Source: Candidatus Kapaibacterium sp.
Lineage (GTDB): Bacteria > Bacteroidota > Ignavibacteria > Kapaibacteriales > WFXC01
Direction of reading: 5' to 3'
Assembly (NCBI GenBank): GCA_015490805.1
Contig: WFXC01000012.1
Location: forward strand, 1 to 64,000
Length of the DNA stretch: 64,000 nucleotides
The notes under the pieces were generated by a model that saw only the letters and a program-made list of their open reading frames with translations, was not told the DNA's origin and ran no database searches. The translations under genes were made by a program, and so were the position numbers. Shown here one piece after another: positions 8,306-16,957 of the stretch; the first letter of the stretch is position 1; every line of letters starts with the position of its first letter.

Positions 8306-9856
8306 ATGAAGCCGTCGCAAATCTTTTTACCGACGATCGATGAAATGGATCGTCCGCACTCGAACTGCGGGGTTGTTGGAGTGTACGGTCATCCGCAGGC
8401 AGCAGTGATGGTGTATTACGCGCTCCACGCCCTGCAACACCGGGGACAGGAAGCTGCGGGGATTGTTGCCGCCCGGCGGGATCCACTGACGCAGAAAGTC
8501 CGGTTCTACGCCCATCGGGATAAAGGACTGGTGCTGGAGGTTTTCAGCAATCCCGCCATTCTCAAAGATCACCTTGCCGGCTCAATGGCAATTGGGCACA
8601 ACCGGTATTCCACAACCGGAGGCACCGATGTTCGTGCCAATATCCAACCTTTTGCTATTCGATATCGCAAAGGCAATTTAGCCCTTTCCCACAATGGGAA
8701 TCTGACCAACACCCGCCAGTTACGGGAACAATTGCAGCAGGAAGGGGCAATTTTCCAGAGCTCCACCGATACGGAAATTTTTCTCCACCTGATTGCCCGC
8801 AGTCGTGCGGAAGATCCCATCGAGCAGATCTTAGAAGCACTCCGCACCGTTCGTGGCGCCTATGCCCTGGTAATGATGACCGATACGCAACTCTTAGCAG
8901 CCCGGGATCCGTACGGCATCCGCCCGTTAGCGATTGGTAGAATTCCGCTGGAGACTGGTAAATGGGCGTACATTGTCGCATCGGAAACCTGCGCCTTTGA
9001 TATTATCGGTGCGGAGTATGTGCGCGATGTTCGACACAATGAACTGATCGTTATCGACCAGGAAACGCTGGAGACCGGCACGATTCATTCCTTTTCCATC
9101 CAGCCCAACACTCCTACTGCCCGCCACTGCATTTTCGAATACGTCTACTTTGCTCGCCCCGATAGCACAATCTTTGGACACAGCGTCGACAAAGTCCGGC
9201 GGCGGCTGGGAAAGCGGCTGGCAGAAGAAGCACCGGTGTATCCTTCCGATGAGAAAAAAGTTGTTGTGATGGGTGTGCCGGACAGTGCGAACACGGCTTC
9301 ACTGGGTTATGCGCAGCAACTGGCAAAGCAGGAGATTCCGTCGAAATACGAAATCGGGCTCATCCGCAGTCACTACATTGGACGAACATTTATCGCTCCC
9401 GGACAGGACGCGCGGGAAATCCGGGTTAAAGCCAAATTCAATCCGGTCGCTGGCGTGCTGCGCAACCGGACGGTCGTGATGGTGGACGATTCCATCGTGC
9501 GCGGTACGACCGCCAAAGCTCTGGTGCAACTGGTACGCTCCACGGGCTTAAAAGAGCTCCACCTGCGCATTTCTTCCCCGCCGGTGCGTTTCCCCTGCCA
9601 CTACGGAATGGACTTCCCCAGCTACGAAGAGCTGATCGCCAACCATTTCCAGAGCGACCAGCAGCGGATTGGACAGGAGCTGGGCGCTGACTCCCTGCAC
9701 TACCTTTCCCTTCAGGGCTTGCACGCAGCAGTTCCTCAAGAAGAAGGGATCGGATACTGCGATGCGTGCTTTACCGGGAACTATCCCGTGCCGATCGAAG
9801 AAGATGCGCACAAAGACGATCTGGATGTGGAAATGACCATTGAAATGCCTGGATGA
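8306..9856 (+). CDS. purF: Amidophosphoribosyltransferase
   Basis: Catalyses the first step of purine synthesis, transferring the glutamine amide to PRPP. The start at MKPSQIF leaves a 20-residue leader before the nucleophile C21 (CGVVGVYG), so the enzyme should need propeptide removal, as in the Bacillus-type form. The glutaminase part includes HRGQEAAGI, GHNRYSTTG and SHNGNLTN; the PRPP site MVDDSIVRGTT is at about residues 391-401. At 516 residues it is slightly longer than typical. Its stop overlaps the start of the BtuF-like gene (ATGA), indicating translational coupling. Confidence 0.96.
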   Translation: MKPSQIFLPTIDEMDRPHSNCGVVGVYGHPQAAVMVYYALHALQHRGQEAAGIVAARRDPLTQKVRFYAHRDKGLVLEVFSNPAILKDHLAGSMAIGHNRYSTTGGTDVRANIQPFAIRYRKGNLALSHNGNLTNTRQLREQLQQEGAIFQSSTDTEIFLHLIARSRAEDPIEQILEALRTVRGAYALVMMTDTQLLAARDPYGIRPLAIGRIPLETGKWAYIVASETCAFDIIGAEYVRDVRHNELIVIDQETLETGTIHSFSIQPNTPTARHCIFEYVYFARPDSTIFGHSVDKVRRRLGKRLAEEAPVYPSDEKKVVVMGVPDSANTASLGYAQQLAKQEIPSKYEIGLIRSHYIGRTFIAPGQDAREIRVKAKFNPVAGVLRNRTVVMVDDSIVRGTTAKALVQLVRSTGLKELHLRISSPPVRFPCHYGMDFPSYEELIANHFQSDQQRIGQELGADSLHYLSLQGLHAAVPQEEGIGYCDACFTGNYPVPIEEDAHKDDLDVEMTIEMPG

Positions 9857-10653
9857 AGCGCCTGCCACAGCGTGTGATCTGCTTGACGGAAGAAACGACG
9901 GAGACGCTGTACCTCTTAGGTGCTGATCACCTGTTAGTAGGGATTTCCGGCTTTGTCGTGCGCCCACCCCACGCCCGGAAAGAAAAACCGAAGGTTTCAA
10001 CGTACCTGGAGGTAAATCTGGAGAAAGTTCGGGAACTGCAACCCGATCTTATATTTGCCTGGTCCGATTTACAGGCGGACATCTGCGCTCAGCTCATCAA
10101 AGAAGGGTACGAAGTGTATTGCTTCAATCATCGATCGGTCGATGGGATTCTGGCAATGATCGAACGGCTGGGATTGCTGGTCGGCAAGGCTCAGGAGGCA
10201 CAGGCGCTGATTGATCGTCTCCAGCACCGATTAGCCGCAATCGCTGCGAAAGGAAAGCAACGGAAGCGGAAGCCGCGGGTCTACTTTGAAGAATGGTACG
10301 ATCCGTTAATCAGCGGTATTCGGTGGGTTTCGGAGCTGATCGAGCTGTGCGGTGGGATAGACATTTTTCCGGAGCTTCGGCAGTACCCCGATGCGCGGCG
10401 CCGGATCATCGCGGATCCGCAGGAAGTGGTTCGCCGCCAACCCGACATCATTCTGGTATCGTGGTGTGGGAAGATGTTCAAACCAGAGCGGATGCAACGC
10501 CGCCCCGGTTGGGATCAGATTCCTGCACTCCGCAATGGGTGGGTCTATGAAATTCCTTCTGCTATCATCCTGCAGCCCGGACCAGCCGCTCTGACTGATG
10601 GCGTTGATGCTATTTGCGACATCATCGATCGATGGGAGGCGGCGCAATCGTGA
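9853..10653 (+). CDS. BtuF-like cobalamin/metal-chelate-binding protein without signal peptide
   Basis: A 266-residue protein with the two-lobed periplasmic-binding fold of the BtuF/FepB group: amino lobe RVICLTEETTETLYLLGA, LEKVRELQPDLIFAW, a long linker helix, and a second lobe ending in VSWCGKMF and the GWVYEIPS strand. No signal peptide or lipobox is seen; the first fold strand begins within ten residues of the start. A cytoplasmic location is therefore likely and a role in uptake is unlikely without another export route. No ABC permease or ATPase is adjacent. It is coupled to purF by an ATGA overlap. Signal-less BtuF-like proteins are known from genome annotation; their function is unclear. 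Confidence 0.7.
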   Translation: MKRLPQRVICLTEETTETLYLLGADHLLVGISGFVVRPPHARKEKPKVSTYLEVNLEKVRELQPDLIFAWSDLQADICAQLIKEGYEVYCFNHRSVDGILAMIERLGLLVGKAQEAQALIDRLQHRLAAIAAKGKQRKRKPRVYFEEWYDPLISGIRWVSELIELCGGIDIFPELRQYPDARRRIIADPQEVVRRQPDIILVSWCGKMFKPERMQRRPGWDQIPALRNGWVYEIPSAIILQPGPAALTDGVDAICDIIDRWEAAQS

Positions 10654-10720
10654 GCAGCATTTCTCCACAGCCACTGTACTGCAACCGGTGGATCAAAACC
10701 AGCAACAACGGCGGACGGCA

Positions 10721-11329
10721 ATGAACGCAAAAGCGCAGATCCGCCAGCAAATGCTGCGCCGACGGGAGCAGATGGACGAAACAGAATACCAGCAGCGATG
10801 CAAAGCGATCCATCGGTGCGTCGTCAGTCATCCGACCTTCCGCCGGGCAGCGTGGATCCACACCTATTGTTCATTCAACCGGGAAGTGGATACCTGGCGC
10901 ATTATCCGCTCCGCCTTTGCAATGGGTAAACGGGTGATGGTGCCGGTTGTCCAGCAGTCCGAGCTCCGTCACATCGAAATTTTTCCAGACCAGTCTTTCC
11001 AGCCGGATGCGTTCGGCATTCCTGTTCCCCAATTTGACCACCCACCGCAGTGGCTAGATGCAGCAGCTATTTTGCAACCATCTGATCTGGTGCTTGTCCC
11101 ATTGCTGGCTTTCGATCCTGATCTCTACCGTCTGGGCTACGGCAAAGGCTACTACGACCGCTTTTTAGCCCGTGTTCGAGCGGTGAAAATGGGCATAGCC
11201 TTTGCCTTCCAGCGCCGGGAATCGCCACTTCCCAGAGAATCACACGATGTTCCGCTCGACCTCGTTGTGACAGATCAGGCAGTATATACCAGACAACAGG
11301 AGCATCCATGCATCGGCGATCCTTTCTAA
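10721..11329 (+). CDS. 5-formyltetrahydrofolate cyclo-ligase
   Basis: A 202-residue enzyme of the YgfA/MTHFS family that converts 5-formyl-THF to 5,10-methenyl-THF using ATP, returning stored folate to the one-carbon pool used by purine synthesis. The signature LGYGKGYYDRFL is near the carboxyl end and PLLAFD precedes it; the basic amino end with RRREQM is typical. ATG 10721 is chosen as it begins the conserved helix; an upstream in-frame ATG would overlap the previous gene. The 3' end overlaps the next gene by 22 bases. Placement beside purF fits one-carbon supply for purines. Confidence 0.9.
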   Translation: MNAKAQIRQQMLRRREQMDETEYQQRCKAIHRCVVSHPTFRRAAWIHTYCSFNREVDTWRIIRSAFAMGKRVMVPVVQQSELRHIEIFPDQSFQPDAFGIPVPQFDHPPQWLDAAAILQPSDLVLVPLLAFDPDLYRLGYGKGYYDRFLARVRAVKMGIAFAFQRRESPLPRESHDVPLDLVVTDQAVYTRQQEHPCIGDPF

Positions 11330-12189
11330 CGCTCTTGCTGGCATCAGTTGCCCCGGTCGGCTTTGTGCGATCGCGATGGTTGCAGCAGGAAGCCGACTTC
11401 TTTGAAGCCCCGGTGGAAACGCAGCAGCGATTTTACGAACTGCTGGATTTAGCCCGATGGAAAGGCTGGGATCAGCTTCCCATTGGCAGGTGTATGGGCG
11501 AAGTTGGCAAAACCTTTCTGGGAACTCCCTATGTGGCCGGCACCCTGGAAGGACCGGGCGAAGTGTGCCGAATTAACTTGCAAGGTGTGGATTGTGTCAC
11601 CTTCTTTGAATACCTTCTGGGATTTGCCCGGACGCTGAAAAAAGGGAAAGCAAAATTCGAAGATTTTGCACGGGAACTGGTGTTCATCCGGTATCGCAAC
11701 GGGCAACTGGGCGATTACACGTCCCGGCTGCATTATATGTCCGACTGGATTCTCGATAATGTCCGGAAAGGTGTGGTCAAAGACATTACTGCAGCGCTGG
11801 GTGGAAAACCCTACCACCCGACCGTGTCCTTTATGTCTCACCATCCCGACCGTTACCCTGCACTCAAACAGCATCCAGAACTGGTGGCAAAGATGCAGCA
11901 GATTGAGCAGCGACTCTCGAATGCTCAACTCTTTTTCATCCCCCAATCCGATGTTGCCGCCATTGAGCCAAAGCTCCAGACCGGCGATATTCTCGCTTTC
12001 ACCACTTCCATCCAGGGACTGGATTATGGTCACACCGGGATTGTCTATCGAGCAGACGGCGCTGCCTATCTACTGCACGCATCCACCGAAGCCCATAAGG
12101 TCTTTATGGATACGACTGTTGCAAGCTATCTGGCAAAGCGGGAAAAATTCACTGGTGTTACGGTAGTTCGTCCGCTGGAACCGGTGTAA
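11308..12189 (+). CDS. DUF1460 family exported protein (NlpC/P60-like amidase)
   Basis: A 293-residue protein beginning MHRRSFLTLLLASVAP, a basic-hydrophobic export signal with a twin-arginine-like RRSF. GVDCVTFFEYLLG contains the probable nucleophilic cysteine, and LDYGHTGIVYRAD plus AYLLHAST supply the histidines, as expected for DUF1460 (N-acetylmuramoyl-L-alanine amidase-like, papain/NlpC fold). A likely role is cleavage of peptidoglycan peptides in the periplasm. It overlaps the cyclo-ligase gene and ends the purF group. The family match is good; activity is inferred. Confidence 0.85.
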   Translation: MHRRSFLTLLLASVAPVGFVRSRWLQQEADFFEAPVETQQRFYELLDLARWKGWDQLPIGRCMGEVGKTFLGTPYVAGTLEGPGEVCRINLQGVDCVTFFEYLLGFARTLKKGKAKFEDFARELVFIRYRNGQLGDYTSRLHYMSDWILDNVRKGVVKDITAALGGKPYHPTVSFMSHHPDRYPALKQHPELVAKMQQIEQRLSNAQLFFIPQSDVAAIEPKLQTGDILAFTTSIQGLDYGHTGIVYRADGAAYLLHASTEAHKVFMDTTVASYLAKREKFTGVTVVRPLEPV

Positions 12190-12433
12190 TACCCAAAGCT
12201 CGGCTGCGCTGCTTTGCCACTTTTCGCTGTGATGTGAGCCTTTTCTCTGCTCCCCCTATGCCCTGCTCCTCACAGCTATACGATAGGCTCAGGATCGATC
12301 CGCGCTGCACCCTCACCTGACCTGAACGGAGCTCAGCACTGCTGTCCTTGATACCAATGCTCTCTGCGGAGGACACAAAGGGACATCTTGTTCGTCTCTG
12401 GAAACTTTATAACGGCACAAAGTCGGGTAAAAA

Positions 12434-12808
12434 ATGGCAAGCATTGAAACATTCCCGAATCCCAGACCTGGACGGCGGTACGTCATTACGCACGTCAATC
12501 CAGAATTTACCTCCGTTTGTCCAAAAACGGGGCTACCAGATTTTGGAACTATCATCATCCGATACGTTCCGGACAAAGTGTGTCTGGAGTTGAAATCGCT
12601 CAAGTACTACTTCTTGGAGTACCGGAACAAGGGCATCTTCTATGAAGCTGTGACGAACCAGATTCTGGACGATCTGGTAGCAGCGTGCGATCCGCTGGAA
12701 ATGGAAATCATTTCCAAATGGCGGATTCGCGGCGGGATGTATTCGATCATCAAAGCAAGTTACAAACGAACAGCATCGGGCAAAGGCAATGAAAACCCGG
12801 ATCGGTAA
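12434..12808 (+). CDS. queF: NADPH-dependent 7-cyano-7-deazaguanine reductase
   Basis: A 124-residue unimodular (YkvM-type) QueF that reduces preQ0 to preQ1 in queuosine synthesis. The thioimide-forming cysteine is C29 in [14 protein letters not shown], with D36 following; E52 in [10 protein letters not shown] binds substrate, and the QueF motif region runs to [12 protein letters not shown]. The start at MASIETF is preceded by a 244-base gap in which no preQ1 riboswitch could be recognised. It overlaps queD by 20 bases, so the two queuosine enzymes form one translation-coupled unit. Confidence 0.95.
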   Translation: MASIETFPNPRPGRRYVITHVNPEFTSVCPKTGLPDFGTIIIRYVPDKVCLELKSLKYYFLEYRNKGIFYEAVTNQILDDLVAACDPLEMEIISKWRIRGGMYSIIKASYKRTASGKGNENPDR

Positions 12809-13247
12809 AACTTTCCGATGGGAAATGGGACACCGGCTGCCGTATCACTCCGGCGGCTGTGAGAATATCCACGGTCATTCCTACCGGCTCTGGGTGGAAG
12901 TGATCGGCGAACCGGATGAACAGGGAATGGTGATCGACTACTACGAAATCAAAGCCATCGTACAGCCGATTATTCGGCAACTGGATCATTCCTTTCTGTG
13001 CGATCGGTCTGATACGATTCTCTGCGAATTCTTCCAGCAGCACCCGCATTTCAAAGTCCAGTACGTTGACTTTCCAACGACAGCAGAGAATATCGCCCAG
13101 CACATTCTGTCGCTACTGCTGCCGCACTTTGAACAGTTTCCAAACATTGAGGAAGTGCGGGTACGGGTTGCAGAAACAGAGACGACGTTTGCTGAAGTCT
13201 CTGCCCAACTTTCGAACAGGGTCAAACAAACACAAGATCAACAATGA
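12789..13247 (+). CDS. queD: 6-carboxy-5,6,7,8-tetrahydropterin synthase
   Basis: A 152-residue QueD/PTPS-fold enzyme making carboxytetrahydropterin from dihydroneopterin triphosphate, the second step towards preQ0. Zinc ligands H15, H28 and H30 (GHRLPYH...NIHGHSY), catalytic C24 (GGCEN) and LDHSFL are visible; the carboxyl end carries [12 protein letters not shown] with the substrate glutamate. It sits between queF and gltX with overlaps on both sides (20 bases and an ATGA), so all three are probably one transcript. queC and queE are not in this window. Confidence 0.95.
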   Translation: MKTRIGKTFRWEMGHRLPYHSGGCENIHGHSYRLWVEVIGEPDEQGMVIDYYEIKAIVQPIIRQLDHSFLCDRSDTILCEFFQQHPHFKVQYVDFPTTAENIAQHILSLLLPHFEQFPNIEEVRVRVAETETTFAEVSAQLSNRVKQTQDQQ

Positions 13248-14734
13248 GCGTTCGCGTCCGCTTTGCTCCTTCGCCAACCGGGTATCTCCACATCGGAGGC
13301 TTGCGCACAGCGCTGTACAACTTTCTGTTCGCACGCCACCACGGTGGCACGTTTGTGCTCCGGATTGAAGATACCGATAAAACCCGATACGTGGAGGGAT
13401 CGGTAGAAAACATCATCGAAATGCTCCACTGGTGTGGACTGGACTACGATGAAGGTCCGGGCAAAGGGGGTCCGTACGGACCATACGTCCAGTCGGAGCG
13501 GACGGAAATCTACCGTCGATACGCCCAAGAACTGCTGGACAAAGGAGCAGCATACATCGCTTTTGATACGCCTGAAGAATTGGAGCGAATGCGGCAACGG
13601 CAACAGCAGGCAGGCATCGTACCGAAGTACGATCGAACCACGATGCGCAATCAGTTCACGCTGGGCGAAGAGGAAACGCAACGCCTGCTGGCAGAAGGTG
13701 TGCCGTACGTGATTCGACTGAAGGTGCCGCTGACCGGCGTCATCAAGTTCTCCGACATTGTCCGAGGTGAAATTTCCGTTCCCGCACGGGATGTGGATGA
13801 CCAGATTCTGTTGAAATCCGACGGCTTTCCCACCTATCATCTGGCAAACGTCGTTGATGACCATTTGATGCACATCACGCACGTGATTCGTGGTGAAGAG
13901 TGGCTGCCATCGATGCCGAAACACGTGCTGCTGTACGAAGCTTTTGGCTGGGAAAAGCCGCAATTTGCCCACTTACCGCTGCTTCTGAACCCCGATCGCA
14001 GCAAGTTAAGCAAGCGGCACGGACACGTTGCAGTGGAGGATTTCAAAAAGGAAGGCTACTTCCCTGAAGCACTCATCAACTTTGTTGCCCTGCTGGGCTG
14101 GAATCCTACGGGAGAGCGAGAGATCTATTCGCTGCAAGAGCTGATCGAATTGTTCGATCTCAAAAAAGTTAACAAAGCCGGGGCAATTTTTGACATTCAG
14201 AAACTGCGATGGATTAACGCACACTATTTGCGTCACAAAGATCCGAAAGAGTTAGCCCGACAGCTTCAGCAATACGTGCAGGAAGGTAATCTTGGCGATT
14301 TCTCACTGGAGTATCTGGAAAAAGTTGTCATCCTGCTGCGTGAACGGGTGGATCTGTTGCCGGAAATCCTCACCTTTGGCGATTATCTGTTCCATCCGCC
14401 AACCCACTTTGAGCAGGAGTACTTTGCCAGAGCGTGGTCTGACGATATCGAGGCACTGATCCCTGAATTGCTTGCGCTGCTGCGGCAAATCGAACCGTGG
14501 GAACATATGGTCATCTGGGAGCAACTGAAGGGATTTGCCAAACAGCAGGGAACCAAGATCGGCAAAGTGATGAATGCTCTGCGGCTGATGCTTACGGGCA
14601 AATCCGTGGGTGCCGGGATGACCGAAACGATGGAAGTGCTTGGCAAAGAAGAGACGCTTCGTCGCATAGAGCAGTTCGTCACGCAGCATCTGCCGGCGTT
14701 ACGACAACAAGTGGCGGAAAATGCTTCAGAATAA
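13244..14734 (+). CDS. gltX: Glutamyl-tRNA synthetase
   Basis: A 496-residue class I synthetase charging tRNA-Glu. The HIGH-type motif PSPTGYLHIGGLR starts at residue 9 and the KMSKS-type motif appears as SKLSKRHG at about 253-260; LRIEDTD and the anticodon-binding helical part follow. Because gatB is present at 58-60 kb, the enzyme may be non-discriminating and also charge tRNA-Gln for later amidation, but that needs the rest of the genome. The start overlaps the queD stop (ATGA); the 3' end overlaps the lipoprotein gene by 14 bases. Confidence 0.97.
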   Translation: MSVRVRFAPSPTGYLHIGGLRTALYNFLFARHHGGTFVLRIEDTDKTRYVEGSVENIIEMLHWCGLDYDEGPGKGGPYGPYVQSERTEIYRRYAQELLDKGAAYIAFDTPEELERMRQRQQQAGIVPKYDRTTMRNQFTLGEEETQRLLAEGVPYVIRLKVPLTGVIKFSDIVRGEISVPARDVDDQILLKSDGFPTYHLANVVDDHLMHITHVIRGEEWLPSMPKHVLLYEAFGWEKPQFAHLPLLLNPDRSKLSKRHGHVAVEDFKKEGYFPEALINFVALLGWNPTGEREIYSLQELIELFDLKKVNKAGAIFDIQKLRWINAHYLRHKDPKELARQLQQYVQEGNLGDFSLEYLEKVVILLRERVDLLPEILTFGDYLFHPPTHFEQEYFARAWSDDIEALIPELLALLRQIEPWEHMVIWEQLKGFAKQQGTKIGKVMNALRLMLTGKSVGAGMTETMEVLGKEETLRRIEQFVTQHLPALRQQVAENASE

Positions 14735-15200
14735 GTGGGCAGCGCTCCTGCTGAGCGCTTTCTGGGGATTTCTTGCCACCGGCTGCCATACTTCCTCCTG
14801 CCTCAAGCAGTTCCCTTCAGCAACGGTACTCCGCTGGGGAATGGTGGATTCAGCCGGAGTGTTGCGCGGATACCAGATCAGCCAGACCGGAACGCTGGAT
14901 TCCATTATCCGCACAACGCCGACCCAGGATCCTGCTGTTGTCCGTTCGTTGGGTATCATACCAGCCGACACGATCTGCGCCCTGCTGCTCCACACGCGCC
15001 AGCTATTCCTGCGCAATCGTCCGCTGTTCGTCCGCATTGCACCATTATCAGCCTACGTGGAGCTGGTATCCTCTGCTGAAACGACCGGTCGACCTACCCG
15101 ACTGTTTGCGCTGTGGGACCCCCGATTTGAAAATGCCGGGAACCGTGCATTCCGAATGCTATACCAGCGGCTGATGCGGGTGCGTTCGCTGGCACGCTGA
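14721..15200 (+). CDS. Small putative lipoprotein
   Basis: A 159-residue protein that begins MLQNKWAALLLSAFWGFLATGC, a signal peptide ending in a lipobox-like LATGC with the acylated cysteine at residue 22. The rest is a compact mixed region with no recognised domain. The start codon lies inside the end of gltX, so it is expressed with that operon. Function unknown; envelope location is inferred from the lipobox. Confidence 0.7.
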   Translation: MLQNKWAALLLSAFWGFLATGCHTSSCLKQFPSATVLRWGMVDSAGVLRGYQISQTGTLDSIIRTTPTQDPAVVRSLGIIPADTICALLLHTRQLFLRNRPLFVRIAPLSAYVELVSSAETTGRPTRLFALWDPRFENAGNRAFRMLYQRLMRVRSLAR

Positions 15201-15264
15201 GGTGTGCACCTATCGACCACAGAATCAAGAAAGCAACGCCCAAGCAGTTTTACGGAGCACTGAG

Positions 15265-15298
15265 TTGCAACTTATCGCCCACAGAAGTCGTAATTTTG
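15265..15298 (+). promoter_or_regulatory. Bacteroidetes-type promoter (TTG...TAATTTTG) for the TlpA-like gene
   Basis: TAATTTTG at 15291-15298 fits the TAnnTTTG -7 consensus known for Bacteroidetes primary sigma factors, and a TTG at 15265-15267 lies 23 bases upstream as a -33 candidate. The -7 box ends 39 bases before the chosen start codon at 15338. Confidence 0.5.
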
Positions 15299-15337
15299 CG
15301 CCCTGCGAAAGTTCGACAAATGAAAAGAAGCGAAAAG

Positions 15338-16951
15338 ATGAAGCGATGGGCGCTCCTGCTGTTTGGTATTCTGTTGTCTTCTGGCTTTGCTCAGCAACTG
15401 CATTTCCGAATTGTGGGATACGACGGTCAGCCGCCGGCACGTGCTGATATTCTAATTTTCGGATGGTTCAACGACACAGCCGCCGTGGCAACGACGACCA
15501 CAGGCGTAGCGAATGTTCAGCTTCCAGCACCGGGCAATTATATGGTCATCGTTGCCGGCACCTATCACTTAGCACACTTCTTCCCAGCACTCTTCCTGCC
15601 CGATGGAAAGTATTCAATTGTTGTCCGGCTCCGCCCTCTGCAACCGAAAGGGACAGCATCCAGAATTGCAGTGGTCGCACCAGACAGAAATATCTTTCGC
15701 GACAACGCTCCTCTGCATCGCATCGGAAAACAAAAATTTCAGGCAACGCTCCCGGTAACAGATGGGATCGTTCGATACCAGATCGTGGATACCGTTGACG
15801 GATCGCTCCGGAGCTTCAACGGGACACAAAGCGACGCATACGAATTCGACGGATCGGATTACATTTCGGTGTTACGTGTTCCGGGGAAAGACTCGGTCAC
15901 TGTAACTGTGGACTTCTCACAATTTCCCACAGGAACATTTGAAGCGAAGCACGAAATCACGCTTGAGAATCTGCCCGAAGTCGATGCTGTTGTGAAAAGC
16001 TGCCAGCGATTCTACGATTCTATTCTGCAACGACGGCGCACCGAGGAGGTCACCGTATCCTGTGAAGCTTTCCGACAACAGTGTATGCAAAAGGGAATGC
16101 AACGGCACAAAGCTGCCTCACTCACTACTTTTGCCTACAGTATGCTGCTGGACGCAATGGACGTGTGGGAAAACCAGCGCTGTTTTGATGCTCCCGGTAT
16201 GCTCCGGAAATTGATCCGCACACTACCGCCTTCCCACTGGCTCTGGGGCGTAGATCAATCCCTTCTGGATGCGTGCGTCAACTACGCTGATTCCGTTCCG
16301 GCGCTGCGTTCCTACCTCCCGCTGGTTGCGCTCTCTCATCCGCGGCGCGACGTGCAGGCGATGGCGATGGTCGCGCTGATCAAGGATGCCTATATGCACC
16401 ACCGCTTCGCGGTTGCCCGCGACCTCATTGCTGCACTCCGAAATCGGTATGGAAAACGCGAGACACCATACCTCCAATTTCTCACTGACCGTTACAACCC
16501 GGATAATCCTGTTGCGATCGGCAAGCGCGTCCCATTTTTCCGCCTCCGGGATCTAGATGATTCTTCCACGATCTATATGCCGCAAACGCTGAAAGGAAAG
16601 TATGTCCTGATCGATTTCTGGGCGACCTGGTGTGGTCCGTGCATTGCGGAGCTTCCATACCTCCACAAAGCGTACGAAACGTTCAAGGACAAAAACTTCA
16701 CCATTTTGAGCATTTCCTTCGACGCCAGACCAGACATCGTGCGGCGGTTCCGTCAATCCCCGAAGCATCCAATGCCGTGGCATCACGCCTTTGCTTATGG
16801 CGGCTTTCGCAGCAAAGTGGCGAGAGACTTTCGCGTACGCGGCATTCCCAAGCCGATCTTAATCGATCCTGACGGAACCATCATCGCTCTTGAAGGCGAG
16901 CTGCGGGGGCGAAGATTGCTCCGCACACTGAAAAAACACCTCTCCCCGTAA
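15338..16951 (+). CDS. Exported TlpA-like thioredoxin-domain protein
   Basis: A 537-residue protein with a signal peptide (MKRWALLLFGILLSSGFAQ). Start 15338 is preferred to 15320 or 15296, which would lengthen the amino end. After an amino beta-sandwich-like region (about 20-210) and a helical middle, a TlpA/ResA-type thioredoxin domain occupies about residues 395-537, with active site WATWCGPC at about 429-436 and the cis-proline loop RGIPKPILID. Such proteins reduce or oxidise disulfides in the periplasm, for instance in cytochrome c maturation or stress responses. It is monocistronic, converging on the OmpA-family gene with a 6-base gap. Confidence 0.85.
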   Translation: MKRWALLLFGILLSSGFAQQLHFRIVGYDGQPPARADILIFGWFNDTAAVATTTTGVANVQLPAPGNYMVIVAGTYHLAHFFPALFLPDGKYSIVVRLRPLQPKGTASRIAVVAPDRNIFRDNAPLHRIGKQKFQATLPVTDGIVRYQIVDTVDGSLRSFNGTQSDAYEFDGSDYISVLRVPGKDSVTVTVDFSQFPTGTFEAKHEITLENLPEVDAVVKSCQRFYDSILQRRRTEEVTVSCEAFRQQCMQKGMQRHKAASLTTFAYSMLLDAMDVWENQRCFDAPGMLRKLIRTLPPSHWLWGVDQSLLDACVNYADSVPALRSYLPLVALSHPRRDVQAMAMVALIKDAYMHHRFAVARDLIAALRNRYGKRETPYLQFLTDRYNPDNPVAIGKRVPFFRLRDLDDSSTIYMPQTLKGKYVLIDFWATWCGPCIAELPYLHKAYETFKDKNFTILSISFDARPDIVRRFRQSPKHPMPWHHAFAYGGFRSKVARDFRVRGIPKPILIDPDGTIIALEGELRGRRLLRTLKKHLSP

Positions 16952-16957
16952 GCTGTT

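Noticed and set aside
12190-12433. preQ1 riboswitch before queF
   Set aside because: No compact hairpin plus A-rich tail pairing near the start could be recognised; the gap looks unstructured by eye.
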